From Hypholoma sublateritium FD-334 SS-4 (taxonomy: Eukaryota; Basidiomycota; Agaricomycetes; Agaricales; Strophariaceae), in NCBI GenBank assembly GCA_000827495.1, contig KN817559.1:163381-227380 (forward strand): DNA of 64,000 nucleotides, in the 5' to 3' direction. This document shows positions 35,570 through 47,012 of this stretch, one piece after another (position 1 is the first letter of the stretch; each line of letters opens with the position of its first letter). Below the pieces are notes generated by a model. The model saw nothing but the letters and a program-made list of their open reading frames with translations, searched no databases and was not told the origin of the DNA. The translations under genes were made by a program, and so were the position numbers.

Positions 35570-36349
35570 ATGCATACAGAAACCCAACAACAACTGCTTC
35601 ACAGCGACCACCCCTCGTACAGCCCCCTCGCCCCATTATCAATGAAGTCCGCACAAAAATACATGACCCGTCGCGAGGCACTCAACAAGGTCCGCATTCA
35701 CGTTTGTTAGACAGTGCCCTCTCTTATCGTTATTATCATTCTCGTAGTACGTTCGAGCAAAGGCTCATCGAGAGGGAACACTCTTCAATACCGCTCTAGA
35801 TAGTGTCATCGGCAATGAAAACGGGACGGTTAGTTTGGCGTTTATTGCCGTCCTCTGTAACTCTCATTTACCAGGTTTTCTCTCTAGGGAGCATTTGTCC
35901 CCGCCATCAGTGGACGAATGCGTCAGGACAGCCCACGTCGGGAGATTCGAGAGAGACTGCGTGTTGAGCGCTTCGCGAAGGCTCCTGCACACGATCGCGC
36001 TGCCCGTTCCCTCATTGTGGACAGAGAGGACACAACCTCGGAAGTCCATGATCCACTTCCTATGACTACTATAAGCGTATCTATTCTGGACATTGCCCGA
36101 CCAGCGAAACAAAAAGGTGTGTTTTTGTGCTTTGCTTTCCCTGCGCCTTAATGCTCAGCAACTCGTCCGATATCCATAGGCTCAGCGAAAGGTTTCGAGG
36201 TCGTGCGCAAGCTGCGTAGCGTTGTGGCCCTGTCAGAAGAAAGAGGACCAAATCTCCCTGCAGATGACGATTGGGAACACATCTATGACGAGGAGGAGCT
36301 CGATACGCGCCCGTCATATTCATCTGTCCTGCGACGAAACGAGAGATGA
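35570..36349 (+). CDS. Small uncharacterised protein, four exons
   Basis: Exons 35570-35689, 35748-35828, 35888-36116 and 36180-36349 splice in phase to 199 residues. If the second ATG (35642) is used, which the TATA position favours, the protein is 175 residues. Exon one ends YMTRREALNK and exon two reads YVRAKAHREGTLFNTALDSV. Exon three begins GAFVPAISGRMRQDSP and is rich in Arg/Glu (RREIRERLRVERFAKAP). The C-terminus is acidic (PADDDWEHIYDEEELDTRP). There is no signal peptide or membrane segment, and I do not recognise a family. The in-phase splicing with good donor and acceptor sites supports a real gene. Probably a soluble, partly helical protein. Confidence 0.6.
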
Positions 36350-36630
36350 TACACTCCGTAGCCTTCAACTGCTGCAAATCCATACCCCCTTGCTCTCAGG
36401 AACAGGTTAACCGACGCGACTGCCGCGGCTATTAGGGAGTTGTCAGCGCTAGGCGGATCAGAATATTGTTTGTACAGTTCGAGTCCCTCCTAGTAGTAGA
36501 CTGGGCCCTTGGAATAGCGCAAATATTGAATTTCAGGTTGAAGTAATGCTTTGATATTTGGTGACTTGTATTTCCTTGATATGCGGAAACATCTCCAAAT
36601 CGGACGTGCTACGAATATCTAGGTTACTCG
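36350..36630. other. Short convergent intergenic region
   Basis: About 280 bases of 3' flank between the small uncharacterised gene and the GH92 gene; nothing notable. Confidence 0.6.
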
Positions 36631-39600
36631 CTAGCTATAACCTCCAGTTGAGATAGAAGGAGGTAAAGCGACGGTTCCAGCGCCACATGTGTTTGTTATA
36701 TCAGTAGAAAGGGTGAGCTCTATCAAAGCTCCACTGGTGAAAACATCCCAGTCGAGGTAACAGTTCGATTTATATGTTTTACCGTCGACGGTAACGCTCT
36801 GGATAGTCATGAGTGATGGGCAATATTCAAGTATAAAACAGCTGACCTTGACAAAGACGTTTCCGCCAGTTCCATCTGGAGGATTTCCCGAGAATCCTTT
36901 TGCCACGATCGTCGTCGTTACATTGAGAAGTGGGTTGAAAAAGGAAACTTGAGGGAAATAAGGAGATGAAAGAAGGACCTGGTTCGTCGCCGGAAGGGGG
37001 TACATCCCAAGAAGATACCATGCAACATAGCTTCCCATCGCGCCTGATAAAGGTATTTAAACATGATTTAATCAGTTACATTGTCAGGCTTGCCTGAGTC
37101 TGCAACAAATGTGTTGTCAGTGATGTAAGGTACAATGTACAAAGTTACACACCATCGTTCCCAGGTAAGCCATTCGTCGATGTATTGAAGGACTGAGCGA
37201 TGACTTGACGTGACCTTTGAGTGCTGAGTCCCGGGCGATTAGCGTAATGGTACATGAACGGGATTTGCTGAGAGGGCTCGTCCGTGACGTCAAAGTAGTC
37301 TTGGGAGAATAAGAAATCGAGACGCGTAATAAAGCTCTCGACGCCGCCTTGCAACTCTATCAGTTTTGCAGTATCTTGCGGGACGTACTGAGGGATAATA
37401 TCAGAAGTGTAGCAATTCATTCGAGCAATCTCAACCAACCTGCGAGTACTGTAGTGAGATTCGAGTTCAGACGTTCATTTCACGAGAATTTCTGGCAAGC
37501 AGCGAAAAACTCTTACAACGAGTGGCGATCCTGTGAAGCATCTGGTCAGAAAAGAAGGGGTGCACAAATGGCAATAGTTAGACCTTCATAGAACCCATCG
37601 CGGTCAGCAGCGTTGAGGAAGCAGGTAGCCATTGCTGGATCGTGCACACTGCAGTGTCTGGGATCGGTGAAGTTGAAAGTCCCGTTGGCAAATCGGGGCT
37701 ACTCGAACGCCATTGATTTCTAACAACATGTCAAGATGGAAATTACGAACCTGCATCATACCAACGATATTAGGAGAGCCTGGGACAGTAATATTCGGAT
37801 TCCAGACGTTGAAGAAGTTTCCAGCTCGTTTTAAGTACTAGTATTTGTTTAGCGTCGAAGATCTGCTGTTTCATTGTTGTCCTTGCCTTTTTAGCATCCG
37901 CTGTCTTGCCGAGTGCCTTCGCTACTTGGGAAATGGCGAAATCATTGAACGAGTGCTACGAGGGCGATCAGTTTAGATATCATCGGAATGCAGCGAATAC
38001 GTGGAGCCTTGCACATACTTCGAGTGTACGTGATACTTGTTTAGTATTTGCCCCCCCAGCATCAAACATATCCTGAGGTATATAACCTGAATGCACTGAG
38101 TTTTAGTTCAAGAACGGATGTCATTCGCAAGATTTCTTACCTAGTTGTTTCCAAAGGTTTGCCTGTCGTCCTTGCAAGTTCCAGTTAGGTGATTGTATTT
38201 CGGCATCCGCAAGGAGAGCATTATATAGGTCAGTAGAGGACACATTCAAGGCTTGCGCTTGTTGCTGGAACCTACAGAGGCTATCAAATGGCGTGGAATG
38301 AATCATGCTCCTAGAACTCACTTCACGAAGAATTCGCCCAATATCGGATCGCCGTCTGATGTCCCAAACCTCAGCGTTGTGGTCGCATTAGTCTAGACGA
38401 CAGGTGCTTACTTGTCCCACCCTGAATAAAATGTTGGACCGTGGCACCTCGACATTCCGGAAGCCAGCCTGAATTCATGAGGCATATGTTGCATAAGAGG
38501 ATAGCTCAATTTACCTTCATGCTTTTGAATATCGATCATACCACGAACGATCCTCGAAAAGGTGACCGGATCATGAAGCGACATCAACGGATACAGTGTT
38601 CGATAGGTATCCCACTGAATAGTGATGGTGAGCGACAACTCGTAAAGTCAGTCCGGATTTCTCTCACGTTACAGTAGAGTGAGTCGAAGTACGGCTCAGT
38701 CGAGTTCCATTTCGGATTCTCGCCAGTGTCTAATGCGCGTTTAGTACAGGCTTTGTCGTATGAGACAGTGCTAAACAGTGCATACAATCTGCGGGTGATA
38801 TGTGGGTTCGATAGAGCTTTGGAATCAAAGGGTGAGAGATCAAGGATTGAGCCAACAGAAAGATGACCCACTGAAGAGTAGAACAGCGTCACCGTGGTCG
38901 AATCAACGCCAGCGCTGTCAACTTGAATCCTGCTCAAGACGTCGTTCCATTGCGCCCGGTTTGCAGCATGAACGCCTTCAAAATCGAAGTCCGGGATCTC
39001 TTCCTCGGCATTGGCACACGCTTGGGCGCTGGAGATGAACGAAACTCCAACACGGACAAGAATACTAGTTGTCCCTCCTGCTGGAGCCGGGCTGAATGTA
39101 AGCAATGCACCCATTTGCGACACAAATCCTAGGGGAAATAGTGAGAATCTGAATAGAGTAGAGTAAATGGAATTGGGACATACCATAATAAGTCTGAAGA
39201 AGATTAGTTGATCCTCGGACAGGGAAGTTCGATAGCCAGACTCCGTACTCGGTGGGTGCGCCCAGGGTATAACCTTCTGCTTTAAAGTCAACGCAAGTAA
39301 ATGCATTGTATCGCCCTACGGTAATCCAATAAGAACAACAAATATCGCCGCAGAGCTTCAGCTCGTACCTGGCCCAAACGACCCGGCAAAGGATGCCCCA
39401 CCCACCACCCTGGCAGTAGTAGGATCAATTGTCATTTCTGGATCGGTGCTGCTCATTTGCCCGTCGTCAGTTATGTCGACTAAGAGACGGGGTGCCGCAG
39501 TGCCGGCAGGGAAGGTGTAGCGATGAAGGGCAGTTCGGCGTGTGGAGGTCAGTTCAACACGAATTGCATTCGACTGTCAAATACGGCATCAGCTATTTGA

Positions 39601-40450
39601 AGTGCTCTTTATTTACAAGTAATGTGAAAACGCTGGTACGAACTAAGTTGGTGGCGAAGTATCCTGGGGATGCAGCGTCATCGGGAAAGCCTGATTTTGA
39701 AGAGATCGTCAGGGATAGTGTAAGACGTTCAGCTGAGTGATAATATAATCGCACCGTTAGGCAGAATGTTGCGCAGTATTTTTCTGCTGGCGATCGAAGT
39801 CGGGCATTTCTCAAAAGTTGAGCATTCGAGGAAAGGAAATATCTTGAAGTTAGAGAGTGGTATAGACTGTGGCCATCGGATGTTGACTATCAGTAGTAGG
39901 CAACGAGAGATCGAATATAACACTCACGCCACCAGTGCCGTCATCATGAAGTTGCGAAAATCCTGTAACGTTGAAAACGGGATCTGCATCGTATCCTGCG
40001 TGCTGCAGCAAAATCAAAATGAAGTCTGCCGCGTTTGAATGATTCGTTACAGTACTTACATTGCCCGGAGAATCAGTATCCATTCCAACTTTGATCATGC
40101 CGTGCGGAAGAGTAGCACCTAATGCTTGAGATAAACCCATATTCCATACTCACATGAGCTGTACGAGGAAAAGTTACCAGGAAATACATGCCCCCCGTTG
40201 GTGGTTCCTATGAAATTGTTTACAAGACTTGCAGGATCCGAGATCTTCGGGACGCCAGGCGGACGTGGCGACGAGGCATCTCCACTTATGGCTGGCGTAG
40301 TGGAGCTTTGGCTTCAAGTTGAGGGCCATTAGACGAGGTCCGTCACATATCCGAATGTTGATATACACACCTAACTGTCTGAGAGTGGATCAAATAAGCC
40401 CCATTCACAATAACGAGAAAATGGGAAGCTATCCTCGCATGTAATTTCAT
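36631..40450 (-). CDS. Secreted glycoside hydrolase family 92 (alpha-1,2-mannosidase type)
   Basis: The first exon (40371-40450) encodes a signal peptide, MKLHARIASHFLVIVNGAYL, spliced in phase to SDPASLVNNFIGTTNGGHVF. Next are ATLPHGMIKVGMDTDSPGN, HAGYDADPVFNVTGFSQLHD and DGTGGV. The N-terminal beta-sandwich region includes LVRVGVSFISSAQACANAEE (about 39000-39070). The catalytic (alpha/alpha) part holds TQWDTYRTLYPLMSLHDPV (38560-38620) and GWLPECRGATVQHF (38443-38469), a family hallmark, and continues through many small exons to the C-terminal sandwich ending ISTGGYS at 36631. More than ten introns are present. GH92 enzymes are calcium-dependent exo-alpha-mannosidases acting on N-glycans and mannans. 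Family identity is firm; linkage specificity is not readable here. Some internal exon joints, 37040-38400, are uncertain. Confidence 0.87.
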
Positions 40451-40849
40451 TTTGTTGGCCCTTACTCGTATAAAATGTCCTTTTTATACTCCAAGTAATG
40501 TGATTCGAACAAAAGGGAATCGAAGGAACGGTCAACCTTCTTGGTCGATTCATGTAGGTCATCTGGGCTGCTAGCATGCTGATGAGTGTTCTTTGAAGAA
40601 GACAGAGGGTTCGCGCGAATGTGGTGCTTGACAATCGGTCCTTCTGTACGAAGCAGTCTCGTTAATATTTGGATTCAAAGAAGGCATGCGTGGAGCAATA
40701 ATACAACAATGGGAGAGTACACGTGAACGTGACCTCAACGACAGAAACCGATTCTATACATAGCTGTGGGAGAGAAAGGTTGATGAGCGGTGAATGAGAA
40801 TAAGAAGACGTCTCTAACGCACGAAATACATCTTAATCACGATCTAGAA
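40451..40849. other. Intergenic between GH92 and metallophosphoesterase genes
   Basis: About 400 bases that serve as the GH92 upstream region and the 3' flank of the phosphoesterase. An open frame at 40371-40634 (-) overlaps the GH92 first exon in another frame and is rejected as a gene. Confidence 0.6.
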
Positions 40850-42211
40850 TCAATCCTTCAGGTCTACCACAACCGGTTGAAATCCCGGGCCACCGAATGG
40901 TGGGCGGTCACCGTCCCGGCGGAAGGCATTCCTGCCCATCGGCCAGCTTGCAGCGTTGATAAAGACAGTTTTGTCCAATACCGCATCCCCCGGACCTGAT
41001 TCCTCCGTCGATGCGGGCCGGCCATCACTGGACATGCTGGAATCAGAGTTCTGGATTGTAGGTGGCGCGTTGTCGAATGCTGGATCCCATGTATGGATGT
41101 GGGCACCGTGGGCCTCGTGGATGTGGCCGAAGAGGTGCATACGCGGACGAAGCTCGGACAACCGAGAGCGAAGGGCTTTGCATCCCGCCTTGAACCCGCT
41201 CAGTACTTCGTCGAAAATTTCTAATGGAGGCCCATGAGTCAATCTGCAGTTCATTCATATATTTAGCGGATATTCAGGGAGGTTAAGGAAAGCTTCATTA
41301 CAAGATGTCTGTTTTCGGAAATTTCGAAACAAGCTCTATAGGCAATGATCAGATTGGATTTGGTAAACCATGGAATACTACGCACCTTCGGCGTCTTCTG
41401 GATTATAAGCGAATCCCCAATGACAGAACTCTGGTGACCACTTTATAAGTCTATTAGCTCCGTAATACCAAAGCCCGCAAACGGGATGGACATACTGGTG
41501 AGCCATACACACTCCAGAATCTACCGTCCTTCTTGGCCTGAAACTTGTATTCCTGATCTTGCAGGTACACTATTCCACTCTTCTTCGCCCGCGAACCTTG
41601 CAGCATATTCATGATAGGCTCTAGTTTCTATGTCACCTGAGCTTGTGAACAGGAGCTTGCAGATGTGCCTTGCACCGCACATACCTGTTTCCCGAGGCCC
41701 CTGTTGCCGTGCATTCGTGCGTGTTCGCGCTCATAGAACTCTGTGTCCAAGGTGAGATCATGATTGCCCGCAATGATTCTAATGCAGAATGCCACAGGAG
41801 CATGTCATATGAGCAGCGTGCCACGGCTAAGGAGATAGCAGTCCTGTACACTCACATCTTAGTCTTGTGCGGCAGACTGTACAGCCAGTCCATGGTCTTT
41901 TCGAAATCGTTCACCGTCCCGGTATTTGTCAAGTCCCCGCTGTGCAGGAGGACGTCGCCACTTGGAACATCGAACGTCCGCGAGTGGGTGTCACTGATGC
42001 AAATGAAGCGTGTCCATTCATCTGATGGTTTGGGTGGCAACTTGCTGGGCGTGTACTCAAGGTGTACGATTTCTGTCAAGGACTTGAGGACAACATCTGC
42101 GTAATCTTGTACTGGCGACTGTGCCTGGATAGAGATGCCGGCGGATCGTTCGAATGTTCTTAGCATGTCGTGGCTTGTGTTGCCCAGGTCGAGGGTATTT
42201 ATTTTTACCAC
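40850..42211 (-). CDS. Calcineurin-like metallophosphoesterase
   Basis: From ATG 42211 the protein starts MVKINTLDLGNTSHD. The phosphoesterase core has RFICISDTHSRTFDVPSGDV (metal-binding D-x-H), LLHSGDLTNTG, IIAGNHDLTLD (about 41745-41780), LTHGPP and LFGHIHEAHG. The C-terminus has INAASWPMGRNAF and GFQPVVVDLKD, stopping at 40850. Introns separate these blocks (for example 41255-41300, 41855-41865 region). All five metal-ligand motifs of the class are visible, so it should bind two metals and hydrolyse a phosphoester. The order and C-terminal H-I-H resemble the MPPED1/2-like and fungal Ser/Thr-phosphatase-superfamily group. The substrate cannot be named. Confidence 0.87.
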
Positions 42212-42458
42212 GCGTTGTCGCGCACCGTGACATCAATATGTAATGTAAGACTTGGTAATTTACAGTGCAGGTAATTAAGTATACAAGTCCGTAGTCTGTA
42301 TGTAATGGATAAGGATGCAATATAACAACACATGTGATGAAAGCGAGGACTGGGAGACAACTGGGAGATGGGGGATAATGGTAAGCGATAATTATGGGAC
42401 TGAAAACATGATTAATGAATACGAGGTGGTATTATGGTAGAGAAACATCTTCAGGTTA

Positions 42459-45400
42459 TCATAGTTCCTTTGAGACAGGGTCGATGGATATGCGCACAAA
42501 CAATGTGGAAAAGAGGTACTGCGACATCTGAGAGTCATGCAGCGGAAGATGTCGGTATCCTGATTATCATATTAGCATGTCAGAGACAGGTCGACCACGC
42601 AGCACAAAGCTAAGAGACACACCTTGCTGCAGGCTGCCCAAAGAGGCACAATACACCGCCAAAGGTTCGTCCGAATCTTTCACCTCCTGCTTGACCGAAA
42701 AGCGTACGAAGATCAGGTCCATCATGTCCCCCGCGCAGTCGAACGGGAGCGCCAGGTGTTCCTCCCAGACGGGGTTAAATCCGTTCTTCTTGACAGTCGA
42801 CGTGCGCCTGGTGAAGGAATAGCCCTGCGAAGATGCACCGCTTGTCGATGTCGCAGGTGGGAGGGCGGCCTCGTCGTTGGGTGCAGAATCAGGCGTTTTG
42901 GTTTGTTTGACTTTGACCTTATCCTTCTCGCTCGGCTTCTTGTGGTCGGCTACGATGGGCCAGTCCGGGACGAAGAGGGTCACCTCCACGTATGGGTCGA
43001 CGACTTCACCAATCTCGCGTCCAGATACGTCTTTCGGGCGCGGCAGTTGCTGGCCCGAGATGATCTTGACACGGAATACATAGCCTGTGCGTTTGGCGAG
43101 CAGATCTTTGTGCGCTAGTCGAATTGCATCGGGTTTTAGCACGTAGCCTGAGCGCCCATTCCTCTGGAACATGGCGTAATTGATCATATATCCCAGGTCT
43201 GTAGTCCCCAACCAGTATGAGTGAAATCGACCACAGATGAGTACAGAAGTAACTCACCAAATGTCTGCCAGTTCAGCGCCACTAACTGCGCCCCAGCCGC
43301 CCAAAAGCGATGCGGTTCATAATTTGTCGAGCGCACGCGTGTGCCCTTAGGGTACGTCCTCACGAGATGGGTCTTAGTGTGTTTAATCAGATCCCACATC
43401 CCAAACCGGAGCATCTTATGAGCCGTCCTCTCCGACAACGAGAACATATGTTCAGGGGCATATTCTTCTTTCTTGTTGATGCCCCGGCACTTGACACCGA
43501 CGGTGTACACGAGCAGCGAGAGGAGTTGCGGTGACATCTTCAGCTTGGTACGGCCATCAACGTCCGAGATCGAAAGCCGGGGTTTGGCAGGCGTCACGGC
43601 GCCAGCGGGCTTCAGGGCGGCCGACGGTGGCGGACTGTGCACCGAGAACGCAGAAAGAGGAGGTGGAGACTGGGCAAAAACCGTTTCAGGCGTTGGCGCC
43701 GAGCCCCGCTTCGGTGAGCGGGTGCGCTTCATGTGTCCCCCGGAAACCCCTATGCGTGTGGGAGATGGCATAGGCGGTGCTTCAGGCGATTCCGGTTTGC
43801 CCATCCTGATGCGCTGCATAAACGTGAATGACTGGGAAGGTGCCGGTGGATATGCATCCACAGATGATGCGCTTGTTTCCGACTGTCCACCGGGGCCGTC
43901 GGAAGCAGACGACGAGGACCCACGAAGGCTTCGGCGAGCACGCTGCAGGATTCCCTGCTTTTCCTGTGGGGAAGGGGGCAAGATGACGTTCTGGGTCGTT
44001 GGGGAACATGTAGCCTCAGATGAATTCATTGGTGCAGGTGATTGAATAAGAAGACCTTCATTCACAGTGGAAGATGACTTTTTGGTGATACTCTTCACCC
44101 GATGCATGAACATGGAACTGGCCTTCGTTAAGTGCTCTGAGAAGACATTGGTGAATATCAATAAGAAGTCAAGAGGGTAAGGCAGCGTCAAACCTTTCAT
44201 AGTCAAATCTGCCGGCGTGGCGCTTATGGGACTGGCTACCTGTTCCCTTGCCATATCGTAGAATGCTTCTGAATCGGAGGCAGAGGACATGTCAGAGATG
44301 AACGGATCGCTGTCGATGGTCTCCGTTCCAACAAGATTTTGGTTTTTGGCCTAAGATGTCTTTTCAGTAATTTGGATGACGATAGAATCCTTGGTTACTT
44401 GCCTTGAGCAGGATCTTCCCCTTCAGCTCCTCGGGGCTCGGTAAAGTCTTGATTTTGCCCATGCCTTCTGCAGGCATTCGCACAAGAGCATCTCCAAACA
44501 CCTCGATCATAATTGCGGCGATTAGACCTTGCTGTGGTACTGAACAATGGATTTCCGCCGATATGATGATTGGATACGGAGAGATATTGAAGCCATATTT
44601 CATGATCGCCTTGCACACTTCTCGAAGAGAAACTTTGCTTGTCAAGCTCTTTCCGTGGAAGACCATGGGCTCCGATTCGCCATCATATATGTCAACTATA
44701 TGCGTCGAAGTCATGAGATTCCGTTTCCAGAGGTAAAGCGAATAGTAAACTAACTTTCAACACTGCGGCACCCATGGAGAAGCGCTCGAATATACCCTTC
44801 CGTGGAGCTAGCCCCGACGAGCTGGTGTCCAACAAGATATGTGTTGTGTGATGAGGAGATGAAGTAGTCAGGAAGTGGATGTGTCATGAGCTGTGAGACA
44901 TCGCTGTGCTGGTCGATGAACGCCGAGTTATCCGGAGACAGTAGGAAAGACGTAAATGCCTCCATTGTCATGATCAAAGCCGGAACTGCACCTTGAATAT
45001 TTGTACCATTGGCTGAGGTTTCGATCGTGGAATATTTGATGAAGAGAGCTCGGACTGCGTCTGTATCCAAGGTAGACTTGGTAGATATCAGTTCGTAGGC
45101 CAAAGGAAGTGGACGCAAACGTCACCTTTTGGTCATCTTTTAAAAAATTCTCAAAAACAGCCAAATCGAACCTTCCTTCGTCTCCTGCGCAGAGGTTCTT
45201 GTATATGCGCTCGATCTCTGGGCGTGCCTTCAGTAGCTTCACGAAGCGGCGAAAATCGTCAAAGTCAAGGTAGCCACGTTGTAACTTGTCGGCTTGCTGC
45301 AGATATGCAACATTTCAGAAACGCCAATGACGAGATGACGCACACCCGTACCTTGAACAGCCTTTCAAGGTCATCCCGGTTGGTGTTTATATTCAGCTTC

Positions 45401-46345
45401 TTGCATAGCCCTTCAACTTCAATGAACGTCGCCTTTTGGTCCGGGCCTTCATCGGCTGTTTTCCAATATTGTTTCTCCCAAAGTGCTTGACGCATTTCTC
45501 CGTTCCCAAGGCCGCGCATGAGATCTTTTCTGATACCGTGCAGGGTCCGGAGGGTGCGATCCCACATTTGGAACGTTTCGACGTTGCGGGCAATGAGATG
45601 GAGTGTCTTGTATCTGCCATCAAGGATGTAGATGATAGTCAACCAGCGGTCCTGGTATTCCTCGGCCAGTTGGAAGTGTTCGCGAGCGTACCGCGCGTCG
45701 TCCCCCGAGCGTATTTCCTCGATACTCTCGATGGGGACTATATTTGCAGATTCAATGTGGGCTCCGAGCCTTCCAAAGGGAGAACTCACTGATCTTTTGC
45801 GCCTTCGACATCCATACGATTTGGCCCAAATCCGCCTCAAGTCGGAACCAGCAGTCCTTCTGCTTCTTCGCTGACACCTTCGTCATCAATGTGCCGCCGC
45901 GCAGTGTCTGCAGCGTCTTGATGTCGCCCGGCGCGGGCGCTGGAGAGTGCTGATAAGGTATTCCTTCCGACACAACCGAAAGAGCTGGTCCGCGCGGTCG
46001 AACTGGTGAAACTTGCTCTGGTGGAGGTGATGCTGTATGTATGGGTACCATCGCGCTGACGTCGATCAACGACCGCGAATGGCCTTTGAGGCGAGCTTCT
46101 GGGCTAGCGTGGGTTGATACTTGTTGCGTGCCCAGCGACCTTGAGCGCGCCAGCGCCGTCGTGGAACGGTCCTTGAAGTCGCGGAAGGTGCGTTTGAATG
46201 ATGTTCTGAAGCCGTTGGTCGACGGATCGGGCGCGCCGGCCCGATCATGAATTCGGTCATGCCAGTGACTTTCGGGTGACAAGGGCTTTGCTCTCCTGAT
46301 AGATCTTCTAGGCTCCACGCTTTCTGCTGGAAGTTGGGGTGGCAT
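42459..46345 (-). CDS. Phosphoinositide-specific phospholipase C paralogue (PLC-B), long X-Y linker
   Basis: The start ATG 46345 opens an Arg/Ser-rich head of about 160 residues (MPPQLPAESVEPRRSIRRAK, FRTSFKRTFRDFKDRST). The PH-like part (DCWFRLEADLGQIVWMSKAQ; VPIESIEEIRSGDDARY) and EF-hand region follow. Catalytic X is YFISSSHNTYLVGHQLVG and SAEIHCSV (44530-44860). Between X and Y lies a linker of roughly 230 residues, rich in Ser/Pro (44290-43580), with many SP/TP sites. Y has LSLLVYTVGVKCRGI, STNYEPHRFWAAGAQ and GYMINYAMFQRNGRSGYV; C2 has VVDPYVEVTLFVPDW and KKNGFNPVWEEHLALPFDC. The last exon, ending at 42459, reads YRHLPLHDSQMSQYLFSTLF. Both catalytic His are present. Same reaction as PLC-A; the long head and linker imply different regulation. 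Confidence 0.93.
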
Positions 46346-47012
46346 TATGGAGATGTAAACGTAGTCAGAGAGCTCGAATGCATGGTAGTTAAATGCTAGA
46401 ATTAGCGCCTGCGGAGTCAGTTCACGGACACCCCACGGACGTGGCAACCTGGCAAGAGCGACGCCGCCGTTTCGGATCATCAATTGGCGGATGAGTAACA
46501 ACTAGTAACTTGTTCTTTTGTAAAAGGATTTTCAGAACAAATCTAGATAAAACACTCGCAACATCCCTGCGTCTACGAATACCTGAAATTATCAATGCAC
46601 TTCAATGTAGAGTGGAATCAAAGGATGACTCGGAATATCTGAGCGCCAAATCCTCATCCAATGATCCATGGGACTATAGAAAAAGTTATGGGGCACATGT
46701 GGGCCACTCTTGCAACGAATGTCTAAACTTGGAATTAAAGAACCAGCGATTGAACAGCGCTCAATCTGGGGCCTCCCATAAATAATTGAGATAGTAAAGA
46801 TAGTATCACGCAGAAGTATGTCAACTTGACTCATCTGGAAGCTGTGACCACTGCGGGCGTAGTGGCCTGCACGCTGAAGATCTTTGCCAGTGCGCGCGAC
46901 TCCGAGACGCGTGCGCTTCTCTGCTTAGTGGATGTAAATACCAAGTAAATACTAACCACAAGTCCCTAAATCATACAAAACATGAAAGTCGTCAGCACCC
47001 CTTAAAGTTCAC
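46346..47012. other. Intergenic, 0.67 kb
   Basis: Upstream of PLC-B and 3' flank of the MFS gene. Two overlapping frames of 80-91 codons (46510-46785 +, 46592-46834 -) have no domain and are rejected. Confidence 0.6.

Noticed and set aside
40371..40634. 87-codon open frame on the minus strand before GH92
   Set aside because: Another frame of the same stretch gives a proper signal peptide (start 40450) that splices in phase into the GH92 N-terminus.
43473..44045. 190-codon open frame on the plus strand
   Set aside because: Antisense to the Ser/Pro-rich PLC-B linker; no independent support.
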